This document shows positions 47,893 through 55,628 of a stretch of DNA of 64,000 nucleotides, in pieces. The translations under genes were made by a program, and so were the position numbers. Location of the stretch: positions 84,206 through 148,205 of the forward strand of contig JAFTNW010000006.1 of the NCBI GenBank assembly GCA_017451695.1, in the 5' to 3' direction. Every line of letters starts with the position of its first letter. Within the stretch, counting starts at the first letter, position 1. The notes beneath the pieces are model-generated. The model saw nothing but the letters and a program-made list of their open reading frames with translations. It made no database searches and was not told the origin of the DNA. This stretch comes from Bacteroidaceae bacterium. Its GTDB lineage: Bacteria > Bacteroidota > Bacteroidia > Bacteroidales > Bacteroidaceae.

Positions 47893-49110
47893 TTATTTCT
47901 TATTAAAATGCAGTGTATGCCCCATGCGCTCTGCTTTTGTATGGAGGTAGCGCGAATTAAAGTTGTTGGGTTCTATCTCAATGCTCACATTTTCCACAAC
48001 CTCCAAGCCGTAGCTTTCGAGTCCTATGCGTTTTACGGGGTTGTTGGTTATAAGTCTCATTTTGTGAACACCTATTTTGCGTAGTATTTCCGCACCCACA
48101 CCATAGTCTCTTTCATCGGCTTTGAATCCAAGGCATAGGTTGGCATCTACGGTGTCCATTCCCTCTTCTTGCAGTTTGTAGGCTTTCATTTTGTTCATAA
48201 GACCTATTCCGCGCCCCTCCTGGTTCAGATATACAACAACACCCTTGCCGGCAGCCTCAATCAATTCCATTGCTTTATGCAGCTGTGAACCGCAATCGCA
48301 ACGCTGTGAACCGAATATATCGCCTGTTATGCAAGAGGAGTGTACGCGTACAAGGATAGGTTCGTTTTCTTCCCATTCACCTTTTATAAGTGCCACATGC
48401 TCAATCCCTGTTGCTGTCTGCTTAAAGGGTATAAGGCGGAAATGACCATGTTCGGTGGGCATATCTACCTCTTCGCCTTTTTCAACAAGCGATTCCTGTT
48501 GCAAGCGATACTCTATAAGGTCTCTTATTGATATTATTTTAAGATTATTCTCTTGTGCAATCTTTATAAGCTCCGGCATGCGTGCCATGGTACCGTCCTC
48601 GTTCATTATCTCAATGAGTGCGGCAGCAGGGTAGAGCCCTGCAAGGCGGGCAAGGTCTATACTTGCTTCGGTGTGGCCTGCACGGCGCAATACACCCTTA
48701 TCCTGCGCATACAATGGGTTTATATGGCCCGGGCGTGCAAATGTTTCGGCAGTGCTTGCAGGGTCGGCAAGTGCCTTTATTGTTGCGGCTCTGTCGGCTG
48801 TTGATACACCTGTGCTACACCCTTCAATTTTATCTATTGTAATGGTAAACGGTGTTCCCAGCAGGCTGGTGTTTGTGTTCACCTGCGGGTCGAGCTGCAG
48901 TTCCTTGCAACGCGACATAGTGATGGGTGCGCACAACACTCCACGGCCGTTTTTAAGCATAAAGTTTACAGCCTCGGGTGTTATCTTTTCGGCGGCTATG
49001 ATAAAGTCTCCTTCATTTTCTCTGTCTTCATCATCAACCACTATAACAAATTTTCCTTCGCGAAAATCTTTTATAGCATCATCTATAGAACTTAACTTGA
49101 AATTTTCCAT
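47893..49110 (-). CDS. ribBA: Bifunctional DHBP synthase / GTP cyclohydrolase II
   Basis: A 405-residue fused enzyme that starts both branches of riboflavin synthesis. The N-terminal RibB half (about 1-205) has [17 protein letters not shown] and GHINPLYAQ, and makes dihydroxybutanone phosphate from ribulose-5-phosphate. The C-terminal RibA half has the zinc site [19 protein letters not shown] and [16 protein letters not shown], and opens the GTP ring. Both halves keep their catalytic residues. The ATG is 9 bp after the LptF/G-type gene, so it is transcribed from upstream and no FMN riboswitch is visible before it. Confidence 0.96.
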   Translation of the reverse strand: MENFKLSSIDDAIKDFREGKFVIVVDDEDRENEGDFIIAAEKITPEAVNFMLKNGRGVLCAPITMSRCKELQLDPQVNTNTSLLGTPFTITIDKIEGCSTGVSTADRAATIKALADPASTAETFARPGHINPLYAQDKGVLRRAGHTEASIDLARLAGLYPAAALIEIMNEDGTMARMPELIKIAQENNLKIISIRDLIEYRLQQESLVEKGEEVDMPTEHGHFRLIPFKQTATGIEHVALIKGEWEENEPILVRVHSSCITGDIFGSQRCDCGSQLHKAMELIEAAGKGVVVYLNQEGRGIGLMNKMKAYKLQEEGMDTVDANLCLGFKADERDYGVGAEILRKIGVHKMRLITNNPVKRIGLESYGLEVVENVSIEIEPNNFNSRYLHTKAERMGHTLHFNKK

Positions 49111-49119
49111 GTATAGTCT

Positions 49120-51030
49120 TTATATAAGTTTTTCTTTTACAATTCTCTCCATGAGGGTTTTTGAATTCTGTTCCACCGTAACAAGGTCTTTAAGCAGGCG
49201 GAATCTGAATCTCACGGCCCTCACATATATGATTATTCCGATAGGGAATATTACAAGTGATAATATATTGAGCCATTTAATGGTGAATGGCGATTTTATA
49301 CCTTCGGGTGCAAGTATGGGGAATAGATTAAGCAACTGAATTACCTTTTTGTTACGGCTGTTGCCCATCTCTTCAATGGTGTTTTCCAGTTTTTCATTCA
49401 GTGATAGCAATTTGTTATCATCTGTTGTAAAGAATACACTGCTGATAGAAGGTAATTTCTTAAGTTTGTTTCTCTTTTTGTATTCGCGTGCCTCTTGGTG
49501 TATCTCTTCAAGAATCTTATAGTCGTTGTTATAATCGGGGTCGTCTATTACAACCTCTTTTAGTGTAACATTACGCTTTTCGCGTATTCCAAAAAGCGAC
49601 ATAAAGAACGCCTTGTATGCATCGGTGTTAAAGATTGCCGAATCTTTATTCGATTGATATGTAAACAATATACCCATGGGGGCAAGTACAAGCGTGCTTA
49701 ACCAGCTGCCCACCCATATATGCCACTCGCCTGCGCGTGCCATTTTGTAGGCCGATGTGTTGAGCAGATAGTACAATATGAATATTGCCACAGAAATGAG
49801 AACAGGGTAGCCTAAACCGCCTTTTCTCACAATGGCACCCAGCGGAGCACCTATAAAGAAGAATATTACACAAGCAAGTGATAAGGTTATTTTATCCCAC
49901 CATGTAATCTTGTGCTTGTTAAGGTCTTTATCCAAGCCATATATTATACTGTTCTTTATCTCGTAATCGGTTTTCAGCTGTTTAATCTTTGTAAGATGAG
50001 CCTTCTTCCACAATTTTTTGTTGAGCGAGGTGGCTGTGTTATATACACTATCGGTATTCAAGGAGAAAAGATTGTTTCTCTCCATAAATGTGGTGTCCTG
50101 CGATGTATATTCGGTTCTTATGTTGAATGTTGTGCGCATTGCACCGCGCCAATTATTACGGCCTATACTGTCGGTGTAGTGTGTGAGCGATTCAATAGAT
50201 TCCTCAAGCTCCAGCATATTCTGGCTCTTTGCATTTGCTTTAAGGAAAGAGCCGTCTTTCATATCAAAACCACCATCAATGGGTATTACAACAACCTTTT
50301 TGCGGAACGTTTCGCGACGGTAGGGTACATTCTTTTTATTCACACCCTGATCTACAATATTAGAAAATTGTTCACCGGTGAATAGTTGCAGAATAAGATG
50401 TTTATCGTCGGGGGTAGTGGTGATTTTTCCCGAATCGGCCACAAGTATATTGGCATTTTCAAACCCGGCCGACATATCGTAAATCATCACTTTATACAGC
50501 ATACCGGTCTCCTTGTCCTTCTTTTGAACAAACAGATTATATCCCTCAATCTGGTCGTAGAATACACCCTCGGGTATCTCCACCTCGGGCGAAGTCTGTT
50601 TTATGGAGTATAGAATGGTGTATAGTTTCATTTGGGCATACGGGCTCACCACGTTCTGAAAATAGAACGATACACCACCCATAATAATGCACACAGCCAT
50701 AATAGGCATCATTATTCTTATGAGTGGAATTCCGGCAGCCTTCATGGCAAGTAACTCCAGCCTCTCACCAAAATTACCGAATGTCATTAGTGATGCAAGC
50801 AATATGGCAAGCGGCAGAGCCTCGGCAACCACAGCTACCGAGCAGAGCGAGAAAAATTGTGCAAGAACGGTGAAATCTAGTCCTTTACCCACAAATTCAT
50901 CTACCGATTTCCACAGCATTTGCATGATGAATATAAACAGGCAAATGAAGAATGTACCCATTAAAAGCTGTACAAAACTTTTAATGATGAACCAATCGAG
51001 TTTTTTTATATATAATCGGGGTAACTTCAT
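49120..51030 (-). CDS. LptF/LptG family permease (YjgP/YjgQ)
   Basis: A 636-residue inner-membrane subunit of the LPS export ABC transporter. Three helices at the N-terminus (FFICLFIFIMQMLW, AVVAEALPLAILLASLMTFG, MPIMAVCIIMGGVSFYF) and three around 385-465 surround a periplasmic beta-jellyroll (about 120-370). FGNFGERLELLAMKAAGIPL matches the LptF/G coupling-helix region that contacts LptB, and FFIGAPLGAIVRKGGLGYPV is the conserved second half. A long extra C-terminal part (about 470-636) with one more hydrophobic segment is typical of Bacteroidetes. Only one such gene is here, so F or G cannot be assigned. It heads a three-gene operon. Confidence 0.9.
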   Translation of the reverse strand: MKLPRLYIKKLDWFIIKSFVQLLMGTFFICLFIFIMQMLWKSVDEFVGKGLDFTVLAQFFSLCSVAVVAEALPLAILLASLMTFGNFGERLELLAMKAAGIPLIRIMMPIMAVCIIMGGVSFYFQNVVSPYAQMKLYTILYSIKQTSPEVEIPEGVFYDQIEGYNLFVQKKDKETGMLYKVMIYDMSAGFENANILVADSGKITTTPDDKHLILQLFTGEQFSNIVDQGVNKKNVPYRRETFRKKVVVIPIDGGFDMKDGSFLKANAKSQNMLELEESIESLTHYTDSIGRNNWRGAMRTTFNIRTEYTSQDTTFMERNNLFSLNTDSVYNTATSLNKKLWKKAHLTKIKQLKTDYEIKNSIIYGLDKDLNKHKITWWDKITLSLACVIFFFIGAPLGAIVRKGGLGYPVLISVAIFILYYLLNTSAYKMARAGEWHIWVGSWLSTLVLAPMGILFTYQSNKDSAIFNTDAYKAFFMSLFGIREKRNVTLKEVVIDDPDYNNDYKILEEIHQEAREYKKRNKLKKLPSISSVFFTTDDNKLLSLNEKLENTIEEMGNSRNKKVIQLLNLFPILAPEGIKSPFTIKWLNILSLVIFPIGIIIYVRAVRFRFRLLKDLVTVEQNSKTLMERIVKEKLI

Positions 51031-51068
51031 ATTCTCCGATGTTTAGTAGCAGTTTTCTTTTTTTTATA

Positions 51069-51175
51069 TTGCAGAGATAGTGCAAGCGAACAAGTAACAA
51101 AGTTTACTTTGTTTATTCATCGCGGGGCGCAGCCTATACTTTGCAAGCTAACATTGCAAAGATAGTGCAAGCGAG
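51069..51175 (-). repeat. Duplicated promoter-like repeat upstream of the LptF/G operon
   Basis: Two near-identical stretches, ATTGCAGAGATAGTGCAAGC from 51069 and ATTGCAAAGATAGTGCAAGC from 51154, continue with GA and lie 85 bp apart. On the minus strand the second contains TATCTTTG (51164-51157), an exact -7 box. The first contains the weaker TATCTCTG (51079-51072). Between them is the hairpin AACAAAGT/ACTTTGTT. Together they look like a duplicated transcription start cassette feeding the operon that starts at 51030. Confidence 0.55.
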
Positions 51176-51336
51176 CGAAAGGCAAAACAAATTTCCTGTT
51201 TTTGTTAAATAAATAATAATTATATATAGTTAAAAGTGTCTTACCTATAAAAGCTAAATGGTATTCAAATTGTATTTAGATGTTTTAATACAAAACTTTT
51301 TTCTTTTTAATTTTTCTGTTGCCTGTGAGTTGTTTG

Positions 51337-51469
51337 GAATTATTGTGGCATAAGTGCTTTAAGGTACGCACCCTGCGGGTGCTATCCCTCCCATCGCTTC
51401 GCTTTGGGCCCCTCTCGTTCACGTAGCTACGGGCGGCCACGCCTTGCTGCACCCACGCCACAATAATTC
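51337..51469. repeat. 133-bp inverted-repeat element with GC-rich core
   Basis: A perfect 13-bp inverted repeat, GAATTATTGTGGC (51337-51349) with GCCACAATAATTC (51457-51469), bounds a 107-bp core. The core is much more GC-rich than its AT-rich surroundings and contains a short hairpin, GCACCCTGCGGGTGC. There is no coding capacity. The layout (terminal repeats, distinct base composition, intergenic) resembles a small non-autonomous element or a dispersed structured repeat. The wider gene-free stretch is 51031-51658, and apart from this and the neighbouring repeat features I see nothing else in it. Confidence 0.6.
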
Positions 51470-51554
51470 TTTGTTGATATGTATTTAATATCTCTTATGG
51501 TGCCGGTTTTATTTTTAGAGCAAGCCCCCAATATTTACGTGTGAGCCGTAAATT

Positions 51555-51586
51555 AAAAAAGCACCATTCTATGTGTAGAACGGTGC
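51555..51586 (-). terminator. Terminator after the START-like gene
   Basis: GCACCATTCT (51561-51570) pairs with AGAACGGTGC (51577-51586). The one A-C mismatch on the plus strand becomes a G-U pair in minus-strand RNA. Six T follow in the minus direction (51560-51555). Confidence 0.8.
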
Positions 51587-51658
51587 ATATCGTAATCCGG
51601 CATACATAAGTAACCATATTGAATTTATGGTTTGTGTATAGCTATTATGTAGTTTCTT

Positions 51659-52039
51659 TTACATGCCCGAAAGCCTGCGCAGAGCATCAATCTGTGAGTC
51701 CCATAAATCCCTTTGGTCGTCAATCTCGCCCTTTTCGGCAAAGTCGGTAATTTCAAGAGTATGTTCCCTTGTCAGTTCATTGTAGGCTATTCGCATTTCA
51801 AAGTATGTGTGCGGGTCTTCATCATCCCACCTCAATTTCACATACACACCATTGCGCTGTGTAATAATGTGGGCTGTTCTCTGCTCTGTTTTTCCCCAGC
51901 AGAATACAAGCGATTTACCTGCTGCCTCTACCTTATCGGCAAACCAAGGAGAGAGCCCCGCAGCAGTTCCAATGTAGCGCCAAATCATGGCTGCACTGCC
52001 TTTCATGGGATACTCGATACTGAATTTCTCTTTGTTCAT
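51659..52039 (-). CDS. START-like domain protein (AHSA1-type fold)
   Basis: A 127-residue soluble protein with the helix-grip pattern of the START/AHSA1 superfamily. It begins MNKEKFSIEYPMKGSAAMIW, followed by AGLSPWFADKVEA (the loop with the conserved W-F), then beta strands (LVFCWGKTEQRTAHI, YVKLRWDDEDPHTYFEM) and a long C-terminal helix (DLWDSQIDALRRLSG). Small START-like proteins of this type are widespread in Bacteroidales without known function. The start at 52039 is preferred to one 17 codons upstream because it begins the conserved region. It is a single gene with a terminator. Confidence 0.8.
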   Translation of the reverse strand: MNKEKFSIEYPMKGSAAMIWRYIGTAAGLSPWFADKVEAAGKSLVFCWGKTEQRTAHIITQRNGVYVKLRWDDEDPHTYFEMRIAYNELTREHTLEITDFAEKGEIDDQRDLWDSQIDALRRLSGM

Positions 52040-52285
52040 TGTTTGTCGGAGTTCAAAGAATATACATACTGTGTAATATAGCTTTCGCAAGATAAGTATT
52101 TATATCGAAAAAAACAATAAAACGCTAAATTATATTTAGTTAAATAACACGAACGCATAATTTTTGTAAATAAAAATTTGGTGATGAATAGCTGTTTTGT
52201 CAATCCTATGCAAGGTTGCTGGTTGATGCAATAAGCACCATGTTTACCTGTTTTTAATAATTTTTTGAGGAAAAAGAAGAAAATA

Positions 52286-52317
52286 TTTGTGATTTTCAAT
52301 TTATAGCCATATCTTTG
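52286..52317 (+). promoter_or_regulatory. Promoter of the tRNA-Met gene
   Basis: TTTG (52286-52289), a 20-bp spacer and TATCTTTG (52310-52317) give an exact match to the Bacteroidetes promoter consensus, ending 17 bp before the tRNA. The 5' leader would be about 10 nt. In the rest of the gap from 52040 to 52285 I see no gene or recognisable site. Confidence 0.8.
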
Positions 52318-52334
52318 CACCGCAAAAATGTGAT

Positions 52335-52408
52335 GGCGAGATAGCTCAGCTGGTTAGAGCGCATGATTCATAATCATGAGGTCCCCGGTTCAATCCCGGG
52401 TCTCGCTA
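52335..52408 (+). tRNA. tRNA-Met (CAT anticodon, elongator type)
   Basis: A 74-base cloverleaf: acceptor GGCGAGA/TCTCGCT (with a G-U pair at the end), D stem GCTC/GAGC, anticodon arm CATGA-TTCATAA-TCATG with anticodon CAT, and T arm CCCGG-TTCAATC-CCGGG. CCA is not encoded. The anticodon stem lacks the three G-C pairs of the initiator, so this is an elongator tRNA-Met. A tRNA-Ile2 read after lysidine modification has the same genomic anticodon and cannot be excluded. A promoter lies 17 bp upstream and a terminator begins 4 bp downstream. Confidence 0.95.
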
Positions 52409-52411
52409 CTG

Positions 52412-52450
52412 AAAAATCGGAGAAAGCCTAAAAAACTTTCTCCGATTTTT
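52412..52450 (+). terminator. Terminator after tRNA-Met
   Basis: A perfect 15-bp stem (AAAAATCGGAGAAAG at 52412-52426 with its complement at 52436-52450) has a nine-base loop and ends in T5. The stop of the convergent flippase gene is 55 bp further on. Confidence 0.92.
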
Positions 52451-52504
52451 GTTTTATATTCTTGGGAAATATATTCCGAAGATTTTTTTATCCTCTTGCA
52501 ATCC

Positions 52505-53992
52505 TTATCTCACAAACCTTTTAATTATAGGAATTTGGTTCAGTGGCAGGTCTTTCTTCACAAAGTAGGCCACAAAAACAAACAGCAGCAGGGTGTTCAC
52601 CGCCATTTTGGCAAAGCTGTTTTCTATGGGTAGCACAATGGAAATGCCATAAAGCACCGCAAAAAGAGCAATATATGCAGCTATACCTTTAATATCATAA
52701 TTTGTGGCGTTGCGTTGCTGCCCCACAATGTAAGATAGTGTCATGGCGGTAAAGTAGCCGGCAAAAGAGCCCCACGCGCAGGCTATATATCCGTAACGCG
52801 GCACAAACACTATGTTCACTGCAAAAAGTATTGCACAACCTATGAACGAGAATATGGCACCCCAATATGTTTCGTCGTTCAGTTTATACCAAAACGACAG
52901 ATTGAAATATATACCCATGAATATCTCGGCAGCCATCACAATGGGCACTACCTTAAGCCCCTCCCAATAGTCGGGGTTTATGAGGTGGCGCAAAATATCC
53001 ATGTAGAACATTACCACAAGGAACGCCATCAGTGCAATGACAATAAAATATTTCATTGCTTTGGCATTGAGTGCTTTGCTGTCTTTTGTGGCACTGTTGC
53101 CAAACACAAACGGCTCGTAGGCATAGCGAAACGCCTGCATAAGCATTGCCATAATGGCTGCCACCTTCACTGCGGCACCATAAACGCTCAGTTCCATTTT
53201 ACCTTGTTGCCCGGGCACAAGCTGTGTGTAAATTATCTTGTCGGCATTCAGGTTAAGTATTCCGGCTATGCCAAGCAGCAGCAGGGGCCACGAGTATTTG
53301 AGCATGCTTTTGAGCAGGGCTGTGTCGGCTGTAAAACGGAACAGGCGGCACTCGGGTATAAAAAAGAGTGTGATGAACGCCGTGCATACTAGGTTTATGA
53401 AAAACACGTAGAAGGCTTGGTTGTGTGGCGAGTAAAAACCACCCATCGCATCGGGGTATTTTTCGCATAATGCGGGTAGCAACAGGAATACAAAAAGGTT
53501 TAGTCCTATGTTTGTGAAAATGTTAAGCAGCTTGAGTGCGGCAAATTTTATAGGCCTCTTTTGGAACCTCAACAGCCCGAATGGTATTGCCTGTAACGCA
53601 TCGAGTGCCACCACCACAGCCATTATACCCACAAATTCGGGGTTGGCAGCATAGCCAAGCGCAGTGGAGATCTCGGGCAAAAATATGAACACAGCTGCAA
53701 GGAACACACCGCACAGCGTGCCAATAACCTGCATCGACATTGAGAAGGTTTTTGATACGTTGGCCCCCTCGCGGCTTGCGAAACGGAAAAAGGTTGTTTC
53801 GAAGCCAAAGGTTAGTATCATCAGCAGCAGGGCGGTCCACGCATAAATGTTGGTAACCACACCATAGTTACCACTTTCCACGCTCATTTTTGCAGTGTAA
53901 AGCGGCACAAGCAGGTAGTTTAGGAAACGGCCCACTATGCTGCTGAGCCCATAAATAACTGTGTCTTTTGCAAGTGATTGCAGTTTGCCCAT
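52505..53992 (-). CDS. Polysaccharide biosynthesis/flippase protein (MOP superfamily)
   Basis: A 495-residue membrane protein with about 14 helices, related to RfbX/Wzx and MATE-like exporters. It begins GKLQSLAKDTVIYGLSSIVGR, and RFLNYLLVPLYTAKMSVESGNYG is the conserved first-helix pair in this Bacteroidetes group. It presumably flips a lipid-linked glycan across the inner membrane. It differs clearly from the flippase at 4561-6021 and stands alone downstream of ruvB rather than beside glycosyltransferases. It is preceded by a 187-bp leader that contains a paired repeat and a minus-strand -7 box. Confidence 0.87.
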   Translation of the reverse strand: MGKLQSLAKDTVIYGLSSIVGRFLNYLLVPLYTAKMSVESGNYGVVTNIYAWTALLLMILTFGFETTFFRFASREGANVSKTFSMSMQVIGTLCGVFLAAVFIFLPEISTALGYAANPEFVGIMAVVVALDALQAIPFGLLRFQKRPIKFAALKLLNIFTNIGLNLFVFLLLPALCEKYPDAMGGFYSPHNQAFYVFFINLVCTAFITLFFIPECRLFRFTADTALLKSMLKYSWPLLLLGIAGILNLNADKIIYTQLVPGQQGKMELSVYGAAVKVAAIMAMLMQAFRYAYEPFVFGNSATKDSKALNAKAMKYFIVIALMAFLVVMFYMDILRHLINPDYWEGLKVVPIVMAAEIFMGIYFNLSFWYKLNDETYWGAIFSFIGCAILFAVNIVFVPRYGYIACAWGSFAGYFTAMTLSYIVGQQRNATNYDIKGIAAYIALFAVLYGISIVLPIENSFAKMAVNTLLLFVFVAYFVKKDLPLNQIPIIKRFVR

Positions 53993-54057
53993 TTGTTGTG
54001 TGTGTGGTCTTAAATATTATAAATAGATTCCTTGCATACGCCTTGAATAGCTCGGTA

Positions 54058-54125
54058 TGTCATATCGAACGTATGTGAGATATCTCGTTGTTTTTTCAGA
54101 TTCCTCCCTGCGGTTCGGAATGACA
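54058..54125. repeat. Paired short intergenic repeat, copy A
   Basis: Two inverted arms: TGTCATATCGAACG... to ATATCTC (54058-54086), and AGATTCC... to TTCGGAATGACA (54098-54125), read on the other strand as TGTCATTCCGAAC. The arms share TGTCAT, CGAAC, a GAG block and ATCT. Similar arms recur at 55343-55416, 55505-55582 and 57308-57336. This REP-like pattern is known from many Bacteroidetes genomes. Confidence 0.7.
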
Positions 54126-54178
54126 AAACTTTTGTTTTGTTATCGGCGAGTTCATTTAAGAACGAGCCAATGATTTTG

Positions 54179-54186
54179 CAAACATA
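54179..54186 (-). promoter_or_regulatory. Putative -7 box for the second flippase gene
   Basis: The minus strand reads TATGTTTG, an exact TAnnTTTG match, 187 bp before the flippase ATG and just past the ruvB stop. The leader that follows contains CCGATAACAAAA, also found after the -7 box near 46031. Confidence 0.45.
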
Positions 54187-54199
54187 GTATGGCTGCGTC

Positions 54200-55219
54200 T
54201 TAAAATAGTGTCCCCTGTTCGCCATTATTGAAACGGCTGCGTCCCAAATGTTTATAGGCAAGGTCGGTAACCTCGCGGCCACGTGGAGTACGTTTAATGA
54301 ATCCCTCTTTTATCAAGTATGGCTCGTAAACCTCCTCTATTGTGCCCGCATCCTCGCTCAATGCTGTGGCTATTGTGCCTATACCCACAGGGCCGCCCTT
54401 GAACTTATCTATAATGGTGCAGAGTATCTTGTTGTCAATCTCGTCGAGCCCGTAACGGTCTATGTTCAGTGCCTCCAATGCCATCTTGGCTATAGAATTG
54501 TTTATGTGGCCGTCGCCCATCACCTGTGCAAAGTCGCGCACGCGTCGCAGCAGCGCGTTGGCAATACGCGGCGTTCCACGGCTGCGGCGTGCAATCTCGT
54601 ATGCAGCCTCCTCGTCGAACGACACATTCAATATGTTTGCCGAACGGCCTATGATGCCCGCCAGCGTCTTGCTGTCGTAATACTCCAGGTGCATATTTAT
54701 GCCGAAACGGGCGCGCAACGGGGCTGTGAGCAGGCCGCTGCGTGTGGTGGCACCTATAAGTGTAAAGGGGTTCAGGTCTATCTGTATCGAGCGTGCCGAA
54801 GGCCCCTTGTCTATGAGGATATCTATTCTGTAATCCTCCATTGCCGAGTAGAGATACTCCTCCACTATGGGCGACAGGCGGTGAATCTCGTCTATGAACA
54901 GCACATCGTTTGGCTCAAGCGAGGTGAGAATGCCGGCAAGGTCGCCCGGTTTGTCGAGCACAGGGCCCGATGTTACCTTAAAGCCCACTCCAAGCTCATT
55001 TGCTATAATATTGCTCAATGTGGTTTTTCCCAGTCCCGGAGGGCCGTGCAACAGCACGTGGTCGAGCGACTCGCCACGCATCTTGGCTGCCGAGACAAAG
55101 ATTTTGAGGTTGCTCACCACCTTATCCTGCCCGCTGAAATGGGAGAAGGTTAATGGGCGCAGAGCATTTTCAAACTCCTTGTCGCTGTTTTTGCCGCGTA
55201 TATTAAAATCTTCGCTCAT
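54200..55219 (-). CDS. ruvB: Holliday junction branch migration ATPase RuvB
   Basis: A 339-residue AAA+ helicase motor that drives branch migration with RuvA. Walker A is [11 protein letters not shown], Walker B is [11 protein letters not shown], sensor 1 is [14 protein letters not shown] with the arginine finger just after, and a winged-helix domain ends the protein ([16 protein letters not shown]). Start and length are standard. ruvA and ruvC are not adjacent. The gene diverges from the SpmAB gene across a 409-bp gap with an unusual symmetric promoter. Confidence 0.97.
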   Translation of the reverse strand: MSEDFNIRGKNSDKEFENALRPLTFSHFSGQDKVVSNLKIFVSAAKMRGESLDHVLLHGPPGLGKTTLSNIIANELGVGFKVTSGPVLDKPGDLAGILTSLEPNDVLFIDEIHRLSPIVEEYLYSAMEDYRIDILIDKGPSARSIQIDLNPFTLIGATTRSGLLTAPLRARFGINMHLEYYDSKTLAGIIGRSANILNVSFDEEAAYEIARRSRGTPRIANALLRRVRDFAQVMGDGHINNSIAKMALEALNIDRYGLDEIDNKILCTIIDKFKGGPVGIGTIATALSEDAGTIEEVYEPYLIKEGFIKRTPRGREVTDLAYKHLGRSRFNNGEQGTLF

Positions 55220-55236
55220 ATATCTCTTGAATTTAT

Positions 55237-55307
55237 CAACCGCGAAGATAATTAAAATTGCAATATTGTCGTTATTTTTTTCTTTTTATTAATTATCTTC
55301 GCGGTTG
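55237..55307. promoter_or_regulatory. Symmetric 19-bp inverted repeat carrying two opposed -7 boxes
   Basis: CAACCGCGAAGATAATTAA (55237-55255) and its exact complement (55289-55307) flank a 33-bp AT-rich spacer. Each arm carries a TATCTTCG -7 box, one reading minus (55250-55243, 24 bp before ruvB) and one reading plus (55294-55301). The plus-reading box could drive a long leader towards the SpmAB gene at 55629. Confidence 0.6.
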
Positions 55308-55342
55308 CCGAACAGGCTTTCCGTTTGCATAATTTTAATTTT

Positions 55343-55416
55343 GTTATCCCTGCCCTATGCGAGGAATCTCAAATATATCACTAATAAGAGATCTCTCACA
55401 TACGTTCGAGATGACA
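55343..55416. repeat. Paired short intergenic repeat, copy B
   Basis: The right arm (55388-55416, ending TACGTTCGAGATGACA) read on the minus strand starts TGTCATCTCGAACGTATG, close to arm one of copy A. The left arm (from about 55343, ending GCGAGGAATCTC) is degenerate. It lies between ruvB and the SpmAB gene. Confidence 0.6.
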
Positions 55417-55466
55417 AAGCACACTGTTTTCGGTACAGATAGTGATATTTAATTCAGATAAAATAA

Positions 55467-55611
55467 AGGTAATGATATAGAATTTTACACAAAAAATAAA
55501 GACTTGTCATTCTGAACGGAGTGAAGAATCTCAAATGGCGTTAATAAGAGATTTTTCCTCCCATATGGTCGAGGAAATGACAACCTTGTGTAAATTTCTA
55601 TATAATCACCT
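55467..55611. repeat. 145-bp MITE-like element with 26-bp terminal inverted repeats
   Basis: The ends (55467-55492 and 55586-55611, starting AGGT and ending ACCT) are inverted repeats matching at 23 of 26 positions. Nested inside is another pair of TGTCATTC-type arms (55505-55532 and 55548-55582), so the whole unit can fold into one long hairpin. No coding capacity is present. It ends 17 bp before the SpmAB start codon and would be in its leader if transcription begins at the box near 55294. No clear target-site duplication is visible in the AT-rich flanks. Confidence 0.6.
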
Positions 55612-55628
55612 ATAAATAAAATAGAATT

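Noticed and set aside
47870..49140. FMN riboswitch ahead of ribBA
   Set aside because: Only 9 bp separate ribBA from the upstream gene, leaving no room for the aptamer, and nothing like it is seen inside the operon.
54279..54286. CCACGTGG palindrome in ruvB
   Set aside because: It shares only CACGTG with parS and lacks the TGTT/AACA flanks. It is explained as coding sequence.
54248..55153. 301-residue plus-strand frame opposite ruvB
   Set aside because: Antisense to RuvB motifs, Cys/His-rich low-complexity peptide, no supporting signals.
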